A stretch of DNA of 64,000 nucleotides, taken from Pseudomonas sp. FP2335. GTDB lineage: Bacteria; Pseudomonadota; Gammaproteobacteria; Pseudomonadales; Pseudomonadaceae. The notes beneath the pieces were generated by a model, which did no database searches, was not told the origin of the DNA, and saw only the letters and a program-made list of their open reading frames with translations. The position numbers and the translations under genes were made by a program. The stretch lies in assembly GCF_030687535.1 (NCBI RefSeq), contig NZ_CP117437.1:5081501-5145500 (forward strand), given 5' to 3'. Each line of letters begins with the position of its first letter. Position 1 is the first letter of the stretch. This document shows positions 8,501 to 17,788 of this stretch, one piece after another.

Positions 8501-8677
8501 ATGTACATCTATCGATTGGTCCTGCTGCTGGTCGTCGGGATCTACCTGTTTTCTCCCGCCATCATGGATTGGTGGATCGACGCCACGGGCGCCTGGTATC
8601 GCCCGTATCTGCTGTGGCTGATCCTGATCGTCGTGACTTTCATCCTGCAGAGCCAAAAAGATGCCGATGAGCTTTAG
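8501..8677 (+). CDS. cbrX: Small membrane protein overlapping cbrA (CbrX-like)
   Basis: This 58-codon frame encodes M-Y-I-Y-R-L-V-L-L-L..., with two hydrophobic segments (about residues 5-20 and 36-50) separated by a W-W-I-D-A-T-G-A-W-Y-R-P-Y loop and a charged Q-S-Q-K-D-A-D-E-L tail. It has an AGAGG Shine-Dalgarno at 8490-8495 and overlaps the start of cbrA by 11-17 nt, a layout that couples their translation. I recall a small upstream gene called cbrX in P. putida at this place; the symbol is used on that basis. Function is probably to tune CbrA synthesis or activity. It is short but well supported by its hydrophobic pattern and position. Confidence 0.8.
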   Translation: MYIYRLVLLLVVGIYLFSPAIMDWWIDATGAWYRPYLLWLILIVVTFILQSQKDADEL

Positions 8678-11615
8678 TCTCACCCAGATGCTACTGGTCA
8701 GCGCCGCCTACCTGGCCGCGCTGTTCGGGGTGGCCTGGATCAGTGAGCGCGGAATGATTCCGCGGGCGATCATTCGCCATCCGTTGACCTACACCTTGTC
8801 CCTCGGCGTCTATGCCAGCGCCTGGGCGTTCTACGGTACGGTGGGCCTGGCCTATCAGTACGGTTATGGTTTTCTTTCCAGCTATCTCGGCGTGTCCGGC
8901 GCGTTTCTGCTGGCACCGGTGTTGCTGTACCCGATCCTGAAAATTACCCGCACCTACCAGCTGTCGTCCCTGGCCGACCTGTTCGCCTTCCGCTTTCGCA
9001 GCACCTGGGCTGGCGCGCTGACTACGATTTTCATGTTGATCGGCGTGCTGCCGCTGCTGGCCCTGCAGATCCAGGCGGTGGCTGATTCCATCAGCATTCT
9101 CACCCGCGAGCCCGTGCAGCATCGCGTCGCCCTGGCGTTCTGCGCACTGATCACACTGTTCACGATCTTCTTCGGTTCGCGCCATATCGCCACCCGCGAG
9201 AAGCACGAAGGCCTGGTGTTTGCGATTGCCTTTGAATCGGTGATCAAGCTGATCGCCATCGGCGGCGTCGGCCTGTATGCGCTCTACGGCGTGTTCGACG
9301 GCCCGCAACAGTTGGAACTGTGGCTGCTGCAAAACCAGACCGCCCTCGCGGCCCTGCACACACCTTTGCAGGAAGGCCCGTGGCGCACGTTATTGCTGGT
9401 GTTCTTTGCCTCGGCGATCGTGATGCCGCACATGTACCACATGACCTTCACTGAAAACCTCAACCCCCGCTCGCTGGTCAGTGCCAGTTGGGGCTTGCCG
9501 CTGTTCCTGTTGCTGATGAGCCTGGCGGTGCCGCTGATCCTATGGGCCGGCCTCAAGCTGGGCGCGACCACCAACCCTGAATATTTCACCCTTGGTATCG
9601 GCATTGCGGCCAATAGTCCGGCCTTGGCGATGTTGGCGTATGTCGGCGGTTTATCGGCGGCCAGCGGGCTGATCATCGTCACCACGCTGGCGCTCTCGGG
9701 CATGGCGCTCAACCACTTGGTGCTGCCGCTGTACCAGCCGCCGGCCGAAGGCAATATCTACCGCTGGCTGAAGTGGACGCGCCGTGCATTGATCGTCGCG
9801 ATCATCATGGCCGGCTACGGCTTCTACCTGCTGCTCGGCGCCGGGCAGGACCTGGCCAACCTGGGCATCGTCGCGTTTGTCGCCACCTTGCAGTTCCTGC
9901 CGGGGGTGTTGTCGGTGCTGTACTGGCCGACAGCCAATCGCCGCGGTTTCATCGCCGGGCTGCTGGCCGGGATCCTGGTCTGGACGGTGACCATGCTGCT
10001 GCCGCTGGTCGGCAACTTGCAGGGCTTCTACATCCCGCTGCTGAACATGATCTACGTGCTCGACGATACCAGTTGGCACATGGCGGCGATTGCGTCCCTG
10101 GCCGCCAACGTCCTGATGTTCACCCTGATCTCGCTGTTCACCAATGCCAGTCCCGAGGAAACCAGCGCCGCCGAAGCCTGCGCGGTGGACAACGTGCGCC
10201 GCCCGCAACGGCGCGAACTGCACGCGGCCTCACCCCAGGAATTCGCCACGCAACTGGCGAAGCCACTGGGCGCCAAGGCCGCGCAAAAGGAAGTCGAGCA
10301 GGCCCTGCGCGATCTCTACCTGCCGTTCGACGAACGTCGCCCGTACGCGCTGCGCCGTCTGCGTGATCGCATCGAGGCCAACCTGTCCGGCCTGATGGGT
10401 CCCAGCGTGTCCCAGGACATGGTGGAAACCTTTCTGCCCTACAAGGCGGGCGGCGAAAACTACGTCACCGAAGACATCCATTTCATCGAAAGCCGGCTGG
10501 AGGACTACCACTCGCGCCTCACGGGCCTTGCCGCCGAACTCGACGCCTTGCGCCGTTACCACCGCCAGACGCTGCAGGAACTGCCGATGGGCGTCTGCTC
10601 CCTGGCCAAGGATCAAGAGATCCTGATGTGGAACAAGGCCATGGAAGAACTCACCGGCATCGCTGCGCAACGGGTCGTCGGCTCGCGCCTCAATACCCTG
10701 GGCGAGCCGTGGAGAGAGTTGCTGCAAGGTTTCATCAACCTGCCCGACGAGCACTTGCACAAACAGCACTTGGCCCTCGACGGCCAGACCCGCTGGCTGA
10801 ACCTGCACAAAGCCGCCATCGACGAGCCCCTGGCGCCGGGCAACAGCGGCCTGGTGTTGCTAGTGGAAGATTTGACCGAAACCCAGATGCTCGAAGACAA
10901 GCTGGTGCACTCCGAGCGGTTGGCCAGTATTGGTCGCCTGGCAGCCGGTGTGGCCCACGAGATTGGCAATCCGATCACCGGTATCGCGTGCCTGGCGCAG
11001 AACCTGCGCGAAGAGCGCGAAGAGGACGGTGAAATCACCGAGATCAGCGGGCAGATCCTCGAACAGACCAAGCGCGTATCACGCATCGTGCAGTCGCTGA
11101 TGAGCTTTGCCCACGCCGGCGCCCATCAAAACCAGGACGAAGCGGTGTGCCTGGCCGAAGTGGCGCAGGACGCCATCGGGCTGCTGGCCTTGAACCGACG
11201 AAATTTCGAAGTACAGTTTTTCAACTTGTGCGACCCGGACCATTGGGTCGATGGCGACTCACAGCGTCTGGCCCAAGTGCTGATCAACCTGTTGTCCAAT
11301 GCCCGTGACGCGACCCCGGCCGGTGGTGCGGTACGCGTCAAGACCGAGGCTTTCGAGCATACGGTCGACCTGATCGTCGAGGACGAAGGCAGCGGCATTC
11401 CACAGAACATCATGGACCGATTGTTCGAACCCTTCTTCACCACCAAGGACCCGGGTGAAGGCACCGGTCTGGGCCTTGCACTGGTCTATTCCATCGTTGA
11501 AGAGCATTATGGACAAATCACCATCGACAGCCCGGCTGACACCGAAAGCCAACGCGGCACCCGTATTCGGGTGACCTTGCCGCGTCATGTCGAAGCGACG
11601 TCCGCTGTGAACTGA
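8661..11615 (+). CDS. cbrA: Sensor histidine kinase CbrA with SLC5 transporter domain
   Basis: This 984-residue inner-membrane sensor governs carbon/nitrogen balance. The N-terminal half (about 1-500) is a sodium/solute symporter-like (SLC5) domain with about 13 helices. It is followed by a linker/STAC-like segment, a PAS domain (about 630-740, L-P-M-G-V-C-S-L onward), the phospho-acceptor helix with H766 in A-H-E-I-G-N-P, and an HATPase domain with N, G1 (VEDEGSGIP) and G2 (GTGLGLALV) boxes. Family work links the SLC5 part to histidine transport. The start at 8661 or the ATG at 8667 are both possible; translation is probably coupled to cbrX. cbrB follows 22 bp later. Confidence 0.96.
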   Translation: MPMSFSLTQMLLVSAAYLAALFGVAWISERGMIPRAIIRHPLTYTLSLGVYASAWAFYGTVGLAYQYGYGFLSSYLGVSGAFLLAPVLLYPILKITRTYQLSSLADLFAFRFRSTWAGALTTIFMLIGVLPLLALQIQAVADSISILTREPVQHRVALAFCALITLFTIFFGSRHIATREKHEGLVFAIAFESVIKLIAIGGVGLYALYGVFDGPQQLELWLLQNQTALAALHTPLQEGPWRTLLLVFFASAIVMPHMYHMTFTENLNPRSLVSASWGLPLFLLLMSLAVPLILWAGLKLGATTNPEYFTLGIGIAANSPALAMLAYVGGLSAASGLIIVTTLALSGMALNHLVLPLYQPPAEGNIYRWLKWTRRALIVAIIMAGYGFYLLLGAGQDLANLGIVAFVATLQFLPGVLSVLYWPTANRRGFIAGLLAGILVWTVTMLLPLVGNLQGFYIPLLNMIYVLDDTSWHMAAIASLAANVLMFTLISLFTNASPEETSAAEACAVDNVRRPQRRELHAASPQEFATQLAKPLGAKAAQKEVEQALRDLYLPFDERRPYALRRLRDRIEANLSGLMGPSVSQDMVETFLPYKAGGENYVTEDIHFIESRLEDYHSRLTGLAAELDALRRYHRQTLQELPMGVCSLAKDQEILMWNKAMEELTGIAAQRVVGSRLNTLGEPWRELLQGFINLPDEHLHKQHLALDGQTRWLNLHKAAIDEPLAPGNSGLVLLVEDLTETQMLEDKLVHSERLASIGRLAAGVAHEIGNPITGIACLAQNLREEREEDGEITEISGQILEQTKRVSRIVQSLMSFAHAGAHQNQDEAVCLAEVAQDAIGLLALNRRNFEVQFFNLCDPDHWVDGDSQRLAQVLINLLSNARDATPAGGAVRVKTEAFEHTVDLIVEDEGSGIPQNIMDRLFEPFFTTKDPGEGTGLGLALVYSIVEEHYGQITIDSPADTESQRGTRIRVTLPRHVEATSAVN

Positions 11616-11637
11616 GACCGTCGAGAGAATTGAATCA

Positions 11638-13068
11638 ATGCCGCACATTTTGATCGTCGAAGACGAAACCATTATCCGCTCTGCCTTGCGTCGCCTGCTT
11701 GAACGTAATCAGTACCAGGTCAGCGAAGCTGGCTCGGTACAGGAAGCCCAGGAGCGGTTCAGCATTCCCACGTTCGACCTGATTGTCAGCGACCTGCGCT
11801 TGCCGGGCGCACCTGGCACCGAGTTGATCAAGCTTGGCCAAGGCACCCCGGTGCTGATCATGACCAGCTACGCCAGCCTGCGCTCGGCGGTAGACTCCAT
11901 GAAGATGGGCGCGGTGGACTACATCGCCAAGCCTTTCGACCATGATGAAATGCTCCAGGCCGTGGCCCGTATCCTGCGCGACCGTCAGTCGGCCAGCAGT
12001 ACCCCTGCCGAGCCGCGTCCAGCCGGCAAAGCGGCCGACAAGCCAGGTGTCGACAACAGCAATGGCGAGATCGGCATCATCGGTTCCTGCCCGCCGATGC
12101 AGGACCTGTACGGCAAGATCCGCAAGGTCGCGCCTACCGATTCCAATGTACTGATCCAGGGCGAGTCGGGCACTGGTAAAGAGTTGGTGGCCCGTGCCCT
12201 GCACAACCTGTCCAAGCGCGCCAAGGCACCGATGATTTCGGTGAACTGCGCGGCAATCCCGGAATCCCTGATCGAGTCCGAACTGTTCGGCCACGAAAAA
12301 GGCGCCTTCACCGGCGCCAGCGCCGGGCGTGCGGGCCTGGTGGAAGCGGCGGACGGCGGCACCTTGTTCCTCGACGAAATCGGCGAACTACCATTGGAAG
12401 CGCAGGCACGTTTGCTGCGTGTACTGCAGGAAGGCGAGATTCGCCGCGTCGGTTCGGTGCAATCGCAGAAGGTCGACGTGCGCCTGATCGCCGCGACTCA
12501 CCGGGATCTCAAGAGCCTGGCCAAGATCGGCCAGTTCCGTGAAGACTTGTATTACCGCCTGCACGTGATTGCCCTCAAGCTGCCGGCCCTGCGCGAGCGT
12601 GGCGCCGACGTCAACGAGATCGCCAACGCGTTCCTGCAACGCCAGAGTGCACGCATCAACCGTACCGACCTCAAGTTCGCCCCGGATGCCGAGCAGGCGA
12701 TCCGGCATTACTCGTGGCCGGGCAACGTGCGGGAACTGGAGAACGCGGTGGAGCGTGCGGTGATTCTGTCGGAGAGCCCGGAAATTTCCGCCGAGCTGCT
12801 GGGTATCGATATAGAGCTCAGCGACCTGGAAGACGACGACTTCATCGGCCTGGCCCCACAACAGGGCGGCGCCAACGCTACCAGCCATGAGCCGACAGAA
12901 GACTTGTCACTGGAGGACTACTTCCAGCACTTCGTCCTCGAGCATCAGGACCACATGACCGAAACCGAACTGGCACGCAAGCTGGGCGTGAGCCGCAAGT
13001 GCCTGTGGGAACGTCGCCAGCGCCTGGGCATCCCACGGCGCAAGACCGGGGTGGCCAGCGAAAGCTGA
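11638..13068 (+). CDS. cbrB: NtrC-family response regulator CbrB
   Basis: This 476-residue sigma54-dependent activator is the partner of CbrA. The receiver domain has phospho-acceptor D52 in I-V-S-D-L-R-L and K of Y-I-A-K-P-F. The AAA+ domain has Walker A GESGTGKE (175-182), the sigma54-contact GAFTGA loop (222-227) and Walker B F-L-D-E-I-G-E. The C terminus carries a Fis-type helix-turn-helix ([21 protein letters not shown]). It activates crcZ, located immediately downstream, from sites that begin about 15 bp after its stop codon. CbrAB controls use of histidine, proline, arginine and other secondary carbon sources in pseudomonads. Confidence 0.97.
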   Translation: MPHILIVEDETIIRSALRRLLERNQYQVSEAGSVQEAQERFSIPTFDLIVSDLRLPGAPGTELIKLGQGTPVLIMTSYASLRSAVDSMKMGAVDYIAKPFDHDEMLQAVARILRDRQSASSTPAEPRPAGKAADKPGVDNSNGEIGIIGSCPPMQDLYGKIRKVAPTDSNVLIQGESGTGKELVARALHNLSKRAKAPMISVNCAAIPESLIESELFGHEKGAFTGASAGRAGLVEAADGGTLFLDEIGELPLEAQARLLRVLQEGEIRRVGSVQSQKVDVRLIAATHRDLKSLAKIGQFREDLYYRLHVIALKLPALRERGADVNEIANAFLQRQSARINRTDLKFAPDAEQAIRHYSWPGNVRELENAVERAVILSESPEISAELLGIDIELSDLEDDDFIGLAPQQGGANATSHEPTEDLSLEDYFQHFVLEHQDHMTETELARKLGVSRKCLWERRQRLGIPRRKTGVASES

Positions 13069-13084
13069 GGGTGTGACCCCACAG

Positions 13085-13134
13085 GTAACACCCTCAGATG
13101 TGAAAAAACTGTTACCGATGATTTTCACGTAACA
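13085..13134 (+). promoter_or_regulatory. CbrB upstream activating sites for crcZ
   Basis: There is an inverted repeat TGTTAC (13110-13115) N13 GTAACA (13129-13134), with a further GTAACA at 13085-13090. This matches the CbrB recognition pattern I recall from pseudomonads (TGTTAC and GTAACA half-sites). The sites lie about 125-175 bp upstream of the predicted crcZ start, a normal enhancer distance. Confidence 0.75.
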
Positions 13135-13174
13135 AAAGCCGGGGCTTACGGTAACGAAGCCCCGGCTTTTTTTT
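13134..13174 (+). terminator. cbrB terminator
   Basis: Stem AAAAGCCGGGGCTT / AAGCCCCGGCTTTT with a 9-nt loop and eight T residues lies between the CbrB sites and the crcZ promoter, insulating the small RNA from cbrB transcription. Confidence 0.93.
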
Positions 13175-13232
13175 GCCCGCCAAAAGCCCAAAAACCGCTC
13201 AACCCCCCGTTTTTATTGGGCGGTGCAAAAGT

Positions 13233-13248
13233 TGGCACGCACCCTGCT
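13233..13248 (+). promoter_or_regulatory. sigma54 promoter of crcZ
   Basis: TGGCAC-GCACC-CTGCT has GG at 13234-13235 and GC at 13246-13247, the required 10-bp gap. The predicted start is about 13259. Together with the CbrB sites, this is the expected architecture for crcZ. Confidence 0.88.
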
Positions 13249-13258
13249 ATATGCTTAG

Positions 13259-13624
13259 TACAAAAACAATAACAAGCTTTGTACAAGACAATAAAAATAA
13301 GACGAATCGACTCACGCATAACAAAAACAACACGGCGGAGGCGCAGCTAACTGATTCTTTTGGAGAGGCGTTGCATTTGGGGCTTGCCCCGCAACCAGGC
13401 CGAGAACAACAAAAACTGCCCTAAGGCAGAGCCTGAACTGGTTGGATCGTAGATCAGCAACACAGCGACCAAAGCAATCCGTTTGCTCTTGACTCCCGAT
13501 TGGGAGTGTCATGAAGGTGAAGCTTCATGGCGAGGGCGATCAACAAAAACAAGAAGCCCGCAATCAATAATAAAAATAGAGCACGCAACTACTTCTGGGG
13601 GAGCTTCGGCTCCCCTTGTAGTTT
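13259..13624 (+). ncRNA. crcZ: CrcZ small RNA (Hfq/Crc decoy)
   Basis: An RNA of about 366 nt is predicted between cbrB and pcnB, the conserved location. It contains six A-rich AANAANAA-type motifs, at about 13262-13276, 13288-13301, 13317-13333, 13403-13416, 13541-13556 and 13564-13579. Such motifs capture the Hfq/Crc complex and lift catabolite repression. The 3' end is a terminator with AACTAC and GGGGAGC arms around a TTCG loop (13587-13624). Expression depends on RpoN and CbrB. No protein-coding frame of note lies here. The exact 5' and 3' ends are inferred. Confidence 0.9.
13587..13624 (+). terminator. crcZ terminator
   Basis: A two-part stem AACTAC...GGGGAGC-TTCG-GCTCCCC..GTAGTT ends in TTT. 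It closes the crcZ transcript. Confidence 0.75.
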
Positions 13625-13764
13625 CCGGAATTTGACCACCAAAGGCTTATGGCGCAATGCCTGTAGCTTGTTCCTACACCATCCCCTGACTAAATGCTAG
13701 AATCCCCGCCCATCATGCGGTCATTCTTCGTTATGGCCGAACATTCCTTCAAACAGTGCATCCC

Positions 13765-15159
13765 ATGCTGAAGAAGTTGTTCCAGTCATTCCGTTCCCCC
13801 TTGCGTCGTACGCAACACAAACGCAGCACGCCTGAAGTGCTCAATAGCAGCCAGCATTCGCTGCAACGCGCTCAATTCAGCCGTTATGCGGTGAATATCG
13901 TCGAACGCTTGCAGAACGCTGGCTACCAGGCTTACCTGGTCGGCGGCTGTGTGCGCGACATGTTGCTCAACATCACGCCCAAGGATTTCGACGTCGCCAC
14001 CAGCGCCACGCCTGAACAAGTGCGCGCCGAGTTCCGCAATGCGCGCATCATCGGCCGTCGCTTCAAGCTGGTGCACATCCACTTTGGTCGCGAGATCATC
14101 GAGGTCGCGACCTTCCGCGCCGGCCACCCGCAAAACGATGAAGAGGAAGACACCAACCAGTCTTCCCGCAACGAAAGCGGACGCATCCTGCGCGATAACG
14201 TCTATGGCAGCCTGGAAGAAGACGCGCAACGTCGCGACTTCACCATCAACGCCCTCTATTACGACCCGGTCAGCGAGCGCATCCTCGATTACGCCAACGG
14301 CGTACACGACATTCGCAACAACCTGATCCGCCTGATCGGCGACCCGACGCAGCGCTACCAGGAAGACCCGGTGCGCATGCTGCGGGCGGTGCGGTTTGCC
14401 GCCAAGCTGAACTTCGGTATCGAGAAACACACCGCCGCGCCGATTCGCGAGCTGGCACCGATGCTGCGGGAAATCCCTTCGGCGCGCCTGTTCGAAGAAG
14501 TGCTCAAGCTGTTCCTCTCGGGCCACGCCGCCGATACCTTCGAAATGCTCGTCGACCTGCAGTTGTTCGACCCCCTGTTCCCGGCCAGCGCCGAGGCGTT
14601 GGAGTACAACCCGACGTACACCCACACGCTGATCAGCGAGGCATTGATCAACACCGACCTGCGCATCAAGCAGAACAAACCGGTGACCCCGGCTTTCCTG
14701 TTTGCTGCCTTGCTGTGGCCTGCCCTGCCGAAACGCGTCCTGCGCCTGCAAGAGCGCGGCATGCCGCCGATTCCGGCCATGCAGGAAGCGGCTCACGAGC
14801 TGATTGCCGAGCAGTGCCAGCGCATTGCCATTCCCAAACGTTTCACCATGCCGATCCGCGAGATCTGGGACATGCAGGAGCGCCTGCCGCGCCGCAGCGG
14901 CAAACGCGCCGACCTGCTGCTCGACAACCCGCGCTTCCGTGCCGGCTACGACTTCCTGCTGCTGCGCGAAAGCGCCGGCGAACAGACCGACGGCCTGGGC
15001 GAATGGTGGACCGATTATCAGGACGCCAATGACAGCGAGCGCCGCGACATGATCCGCGACCTCGGCAGCAAAGGCGATGGCGCCAGCGAAGGGCCCAAGA
15101 AACGCCGACGCAGCGGCAGCAAGCGCAAACGCAGCGCGGCCGACGCCTCGGGCGAATAA
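13765..15159 (+). CDS. pcnB: Poly(A) polymerase I
   Basis: This 464-residue class II nucleotidyltransferase adds poly(A) tails that promote RNA decay. The catalytic core has L-V-G-G-C-V-R-D and D-F-D-V-A-T-S (about residues 55-80), R-R-F-K-L-V, R-R-D-F-T-I-N-A-L-Y and E-D-P-V-R-M-L-R-A-V-R-F. The basic tail K-K-R-R-R-S-G-S-K-R-K-R is typical of PcnB rather than a CCA-adding enzyme. I choose the ATG at 13765 (M-L-K-K-L-F) over the GTG at 13756. An extended -10 (TGC-TAGAAT, 13695-13703) may be its promoter. folK follows 3 nt after its stop. Confidence 0.94.
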   Translation: MLKKLFQSFRSPLRRTQHKRSTPEVLNSSQHSLQRAQFSRYAVNIVERLQNAGYQAYLVGGCVRDMLLNITPKDFDVATSATPEQVRAEFRNARIIGRRFKLVHIHFGREIIEVATFRAGHPQNDEEEDTNQSSRNESGRILRDNVYGSLEEDAQRRDFTINALYYDPVSERILDYANGVHDIRNNLIRLIGDPTQRYQEDPVRMLRAVRFAAKLNFGIEKHTAAPIRELAPMLREIPSARLFEEVLKLFLSGHAADTFEMLVDLQLFDPLFPASAEALEYNPTYTHTLISEALINTDLRIKQNKPVTPAFLFAALLWPALPKRVLRLQERGMPPIPAMQEAAHELIAEQCQRIAIPKRFTMPIREIWDMQERLPRRSGKRADLLLDNPRFRAGYDFLLLRESAGEQTDGLGEWWTDYQDANDSERRDMIRDLGSKGDGASEGPKKRRRSGSKRKRSAADASGE

Positions 15160-15162
15160 ACC

Positions 15163-15648
15163 GTGGAACGTATCTACATCGGGTTGGGCAGCAACCTGGC
15201 TGCCCCGGACCAGCAATTGCGCAGCGCCATCGAGGCGCTGGCGTTATTGCCCTGCACCACGCTCGTCGGCGTGTCCGCCTTCTATCAAAGCGATTCCTTG
15301 CTCCCGGGCCAACCGCGCTACACCAACGCGGTGGCCGCGCTGGACAGCGACCTCGCGCCGCTGGCCCTGCTGGATGCGCTGCAGGCCATCGAAAACGACC
15401 AGGGCCGCGAGCGCCTTGAGCGTTGGGGCCCACGCACGCTGGACCTGGACATCCTGCTGTTTGGCGATCGCCTGATCGACGAACCGCGCCTCAAGGTGCC
15501 GCACTACCAGATGCACCTGCGGCCCTTCGTGCTGTACCCGCTGGCCGAACTGGCGCCGAGCACCCTGCAGTTATCCGACGGCCGGCAACTCAGTGACCTG
15601 TTGGCTGCGTGCCCATTCGTCGGACTGGAACGCATCCTTCCAGACTGA
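15163..15648 (+). CDS. folK: HPPK, folate biosynthesis pyrophosphokinase
   Basis: This 161-residue 6-hydroxymethyl-7,8-dihydropterin pyrophosphokinase transfers pyrophosphate from ATP in folate synthesis. It shows I-G-L-G-S-N at the N terminus and the signature R-W-G-P-R-T-L-D-L-D-I-L-L-F (about 86-99) with the magnesium-binding D-x-D. The start is a GTG 3 nt after pcnB, so the two genes are cotranscribed and probably coupled. folP, which uses its product, is at 39305-40156. Confidence 0.96.
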   Translation: MERIYIGLGSNLAAPDQQLRSAIEALALLPCTTLVGVSAFYQSDSLLPGQPRYTNAVAALDSDLAPLALLDALQAIENDQGRERLERWGPRTLDLDILLFGDRLIDEPRLKVPHYQMHLRPFVLYPLAELAPSTLQLSDGRQLSDLLAACPFVGLERILPD

Positions 15649-15708
15649 CTCGATCAATGTGGGCGCTTCGGCACTGTAAAAACGGCTGATCCCTGCTGAA
15701 TCGCATCA

Positions 15709-15748
15709 GTAACAGCGGTAACACCGTCATCGTAACAATGCGGTAACA
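15709..15748. repeat. Four GTAACA direct repeats upstream of panB
   Basis: GTAACA occurs at 15709, 15718, 15732 and 15743, arranged as two copies of a GTAACA-(2)-GCGGTAACAC unit. The repeats lie just upstream of a possible -35 TTGACT (15756-15761) and -10 ACTATA (15780-15785) for panB. GTAACA is also the half-site used by CbrB at crcZ. The rest of the 278-bp gap holds nothing else I can support. Confidence 0.6.
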
Positions 15749-15926
15749 CATCCAATTGACTTCCCGTGTCCTCCTCACGACTATAGGCGTCCCGCTGCCG
15801 CCAACCCGGCACTGAAGGGCGCAATCCAGGCCTTATAAGCACTGCTCTCAAGACAGTGCGCCTGTATAAACGAAGACTCACGCGCGTTACTCGCTGTTTC
15901 CAAGCGCCTGAACGAGGACCCTTTTC

Positions 15927-16727
15927 ATGCCAGACATTACCCTGACCACCTTGCAGAGCCTCAAGCTCAAAGGTGAAAAAATCACCATGCTGACCTGCTA
16001 CGACGCCACCTTCGCCCACGCCTGCTGCCAGGCCGGAGTCGAAGTGTTACTGGTGGGCGACTCCCTGGGCATGGTTCTGCAAGGGCATGACAGCACCCTG
16101 CCTGTGACCACCGATGAACTGGCCTACCACACGGCCAGCGTCAAACGCGGCAACGATGGCGCATTCATCATTGCCGACCTGCCGTTCATGGATTACGCCA
16201 CCGTCGAACAGACCTTTCACAACGCCGGCAAGCTGATGCGTGCCGGTGCACATATGGTCAAGGTCGAAGGTGCCGTCTGGCTCGCCGAGTCGATCCGCCT
16301 GCTGGCCGAACGCGGCGTGCCGGTGTGCGCCCATATGGGCCTGACGCCACAGTCGGTGAACATCCTCGGCGGCTACAAGGTTCAGGGCCGCAACGAAGCC
16401 CAGGCGCGCCAGATGCGCGCCGATGCCATCGCCCTGGAACAGGCCGGCGTGGCGATGATCCTGCTTGAATGCGTGCCGAGCGAACTGGCGGCGGAAATCA
16501 CCCAAGCCGTTAAAGTGCCAGTCATCGGTATCGGCGCCGGTTCGGCCACCGATGGCCAGGTGCTGGTGCTGCACGACATGCTCGGCCTGTCGATCAGCGG
16601 CCGCGTACCGAAGTTCGTGAAGAACTTCATGACCGGCCAAGACAGCATCCACGCGGCATTGGGCGCTTACGTCGCCGAAGTCAAAGGCGCGACCTTCCCA
16701 GGCGCCGAACACGGATTCTCTGCATGA
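15927..16727 (+). CDS. panB: Ketopantoate hydroxymethyltransferase
   Basis: This 266-residue enzyme performs the first committed step of pantothenate (coenzyme A) synthesis: 5,10-methylene-THF + 2-oxoisovalerate to ketopantoate. Motifs include [15 protein letters not shown] (metal-binding Asp), M-V-K-V-E-G and H-M-G-L-T-P-Q. It overlaps panC by 4 nt (ATGA), giving a coupled panBC operon. An AGGAC Shine-Dalgarno is at 15914-15918. It lies 278 bp after folK, which supplies the folate branch. Confidence 0.97.
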   Translation: MPDITLTTLQSLKLKGEKITMLTCYDATFAHACCQAGVEVLLVGDSLGMVLQGHDSTLPVTTDELAYHTASVKRGNDGAFIIADLPFMDYATVEQTFHNAGKLMRAGAHMVKVEGAVWLAESIRLLAERGVPVCAHMGLTPQSVNILGGYKVQGRNEAQARQMRADAIALEQAGVAMILLECVPSELAAEITQAVKVPVIGIGAGSATDGQVLVLHDMLGLSISGRVPKFVKNFMTGQDSIHAALGAYVAEVKGATFPGAEHGFSA

Positions 16728-17575
16728 ACACCGTAAAAACCCTACGCGAACTGCGCGCCGCTGTGACCCACGCGCGCAACGCCGGCAAACGCATCGGTTT
16801 TGTGCCGACCATGGGCAACCTGCACAGCGGCCACGCGACACTGGTGACCAAGGCTGCGCAACAATCGGACTTTGTCGTCGCCAGCATCTTCGTCAACCCG
16901 CTGCAATTCGGCGCGGGTGAAGACCTGGACAAATACCCGCGCACCCTGGCCGCCGACCAGGAGAAACTCCTGCAAGCCGGTTGCAACCTGCTGTTCGCAC
17001 CCTCCGTCGACGAGATGTACCCCGGCGGCATGAGCGGCCAGACCCGCGTCAGCGTCCCGCTGCTGTCGGAGGGCCTGTGCGGCGCCAGTCGCCCCGGGCA
17101 CTTCGAAGGCGTGGCGACAGTGGTGAGCAAGCTGTTCAACATGGTCCAGCCGGACATCGCGGTGTTTGGCCAAAAGGACTACCAGCAGTTGGCAGTGATC
17201 CGCGCCATGGTGCATGACCTGAATATGCCGATCCAGATCATCGGCGAGCCCACCGTGCGCGCCGAGGATGGCCTCGCGCTGTCGTCGCGCAACGGTTACC
17301 TCAGCGACGAACAACGCGCCATCGCGCCGGTGCTGTACCGCAGCCTCAGCCAGATTGCCGCGGCCATCCAAGCCGGTGACCACGACTTCGCCAAGCTGCG
17401 TGCCGAACACATCCGGCAGATCGAAGCCGCCGGGCTGCGCATCGATTACCTCGAAGTGCGCCAAGGCGTGCACCTGCGCCCGGCAACGCCTGAAGACCGT
17501 GATGTCGTCATCCTCGTTGCGGCCTATCTGGGCGCCACCCGCCTCATCGACAACCTGCATCTGAACCTCGACTGA
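16724..17575 (+). CDS. panC: Pantothenate synthetase
   Basis: This 283-residue ATP-dependent enzyme joins pantoate and beta-alanine. It is a Rossmann-fold nucleotidyltransferase with [12 protein letters not shown] (HxGH motif, residues about 25-37), [16 protein letters not shown] and the S-S-R-N-G-Y-L signature. It is the second gene of panBC. The aspartate decarboxylase gene panD, which follows panC in P. aeruginosa, is not present before pgi here. Confidence 0.97.
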   Translation: MNTVKTLRELRAAVTHARNAGKRIGFVPTMGNLHSGHATLVTKAAQQSDFVVASIFVNPLQFGAGEDLDKYPRTLAADQEKLLQAGCNLLFAPSVDEMYPGGMSGQTRVSVPLLSEGLCGASRPGHFEGVATVVSKLFNMVQPDIAVFGQKDYQQLAVIRAMVHDLNMPIQIIGEPTVRAEDGLALSSRNGYLSDEQRAIAPVLYRSLSQIAAAIQAGDHDFAKLRAEHIRQIEAAGLRIDYLEVRQGVHLRPATPEDRDVVILVAAYLGATRLIDNLHLNLD

Positions 17576-17788
17576 CCCCCGCCTGTTGCCCTCCTCTCTG
17601 TGCCGGTATAAAAAAGTACCGGCCACAGCGCAGACAAAGCCAAGACATATTCACACGCTAGGTTTAATGTAATCGCCCTGCGCTCTTGGTTAGCGCTGTC
17701 CGGAGTCCGCCGCTTGATGAGAGGCAGGACGTTCCGGGCTTAGAAGTGTCCTAAAGGCAGTCCCCGTAATAAAAGGAAACCCGCAGCG
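17576..17788 (+). other. Intergenic region panC-pgi (213 bp), no gene seen
   Basis: A 7-bp hairpin (GCCGGTA / TACCGGC, 17602-17622) lies just after panC and may end its transcript, although there is no T run. AAAGGAAA at 17772-17779 serves as the pgi ribosome binding site. No panD-like frame is found. Confidence 0.5.

Noticed and set aside
17770..17782. A-rich motif (AATAAAAGGAA) before pgi as an Hfq/Crc site
   Set aside because: It only partly fits AANAANAA and is explained by an ordinary Shine-Dalgarno.
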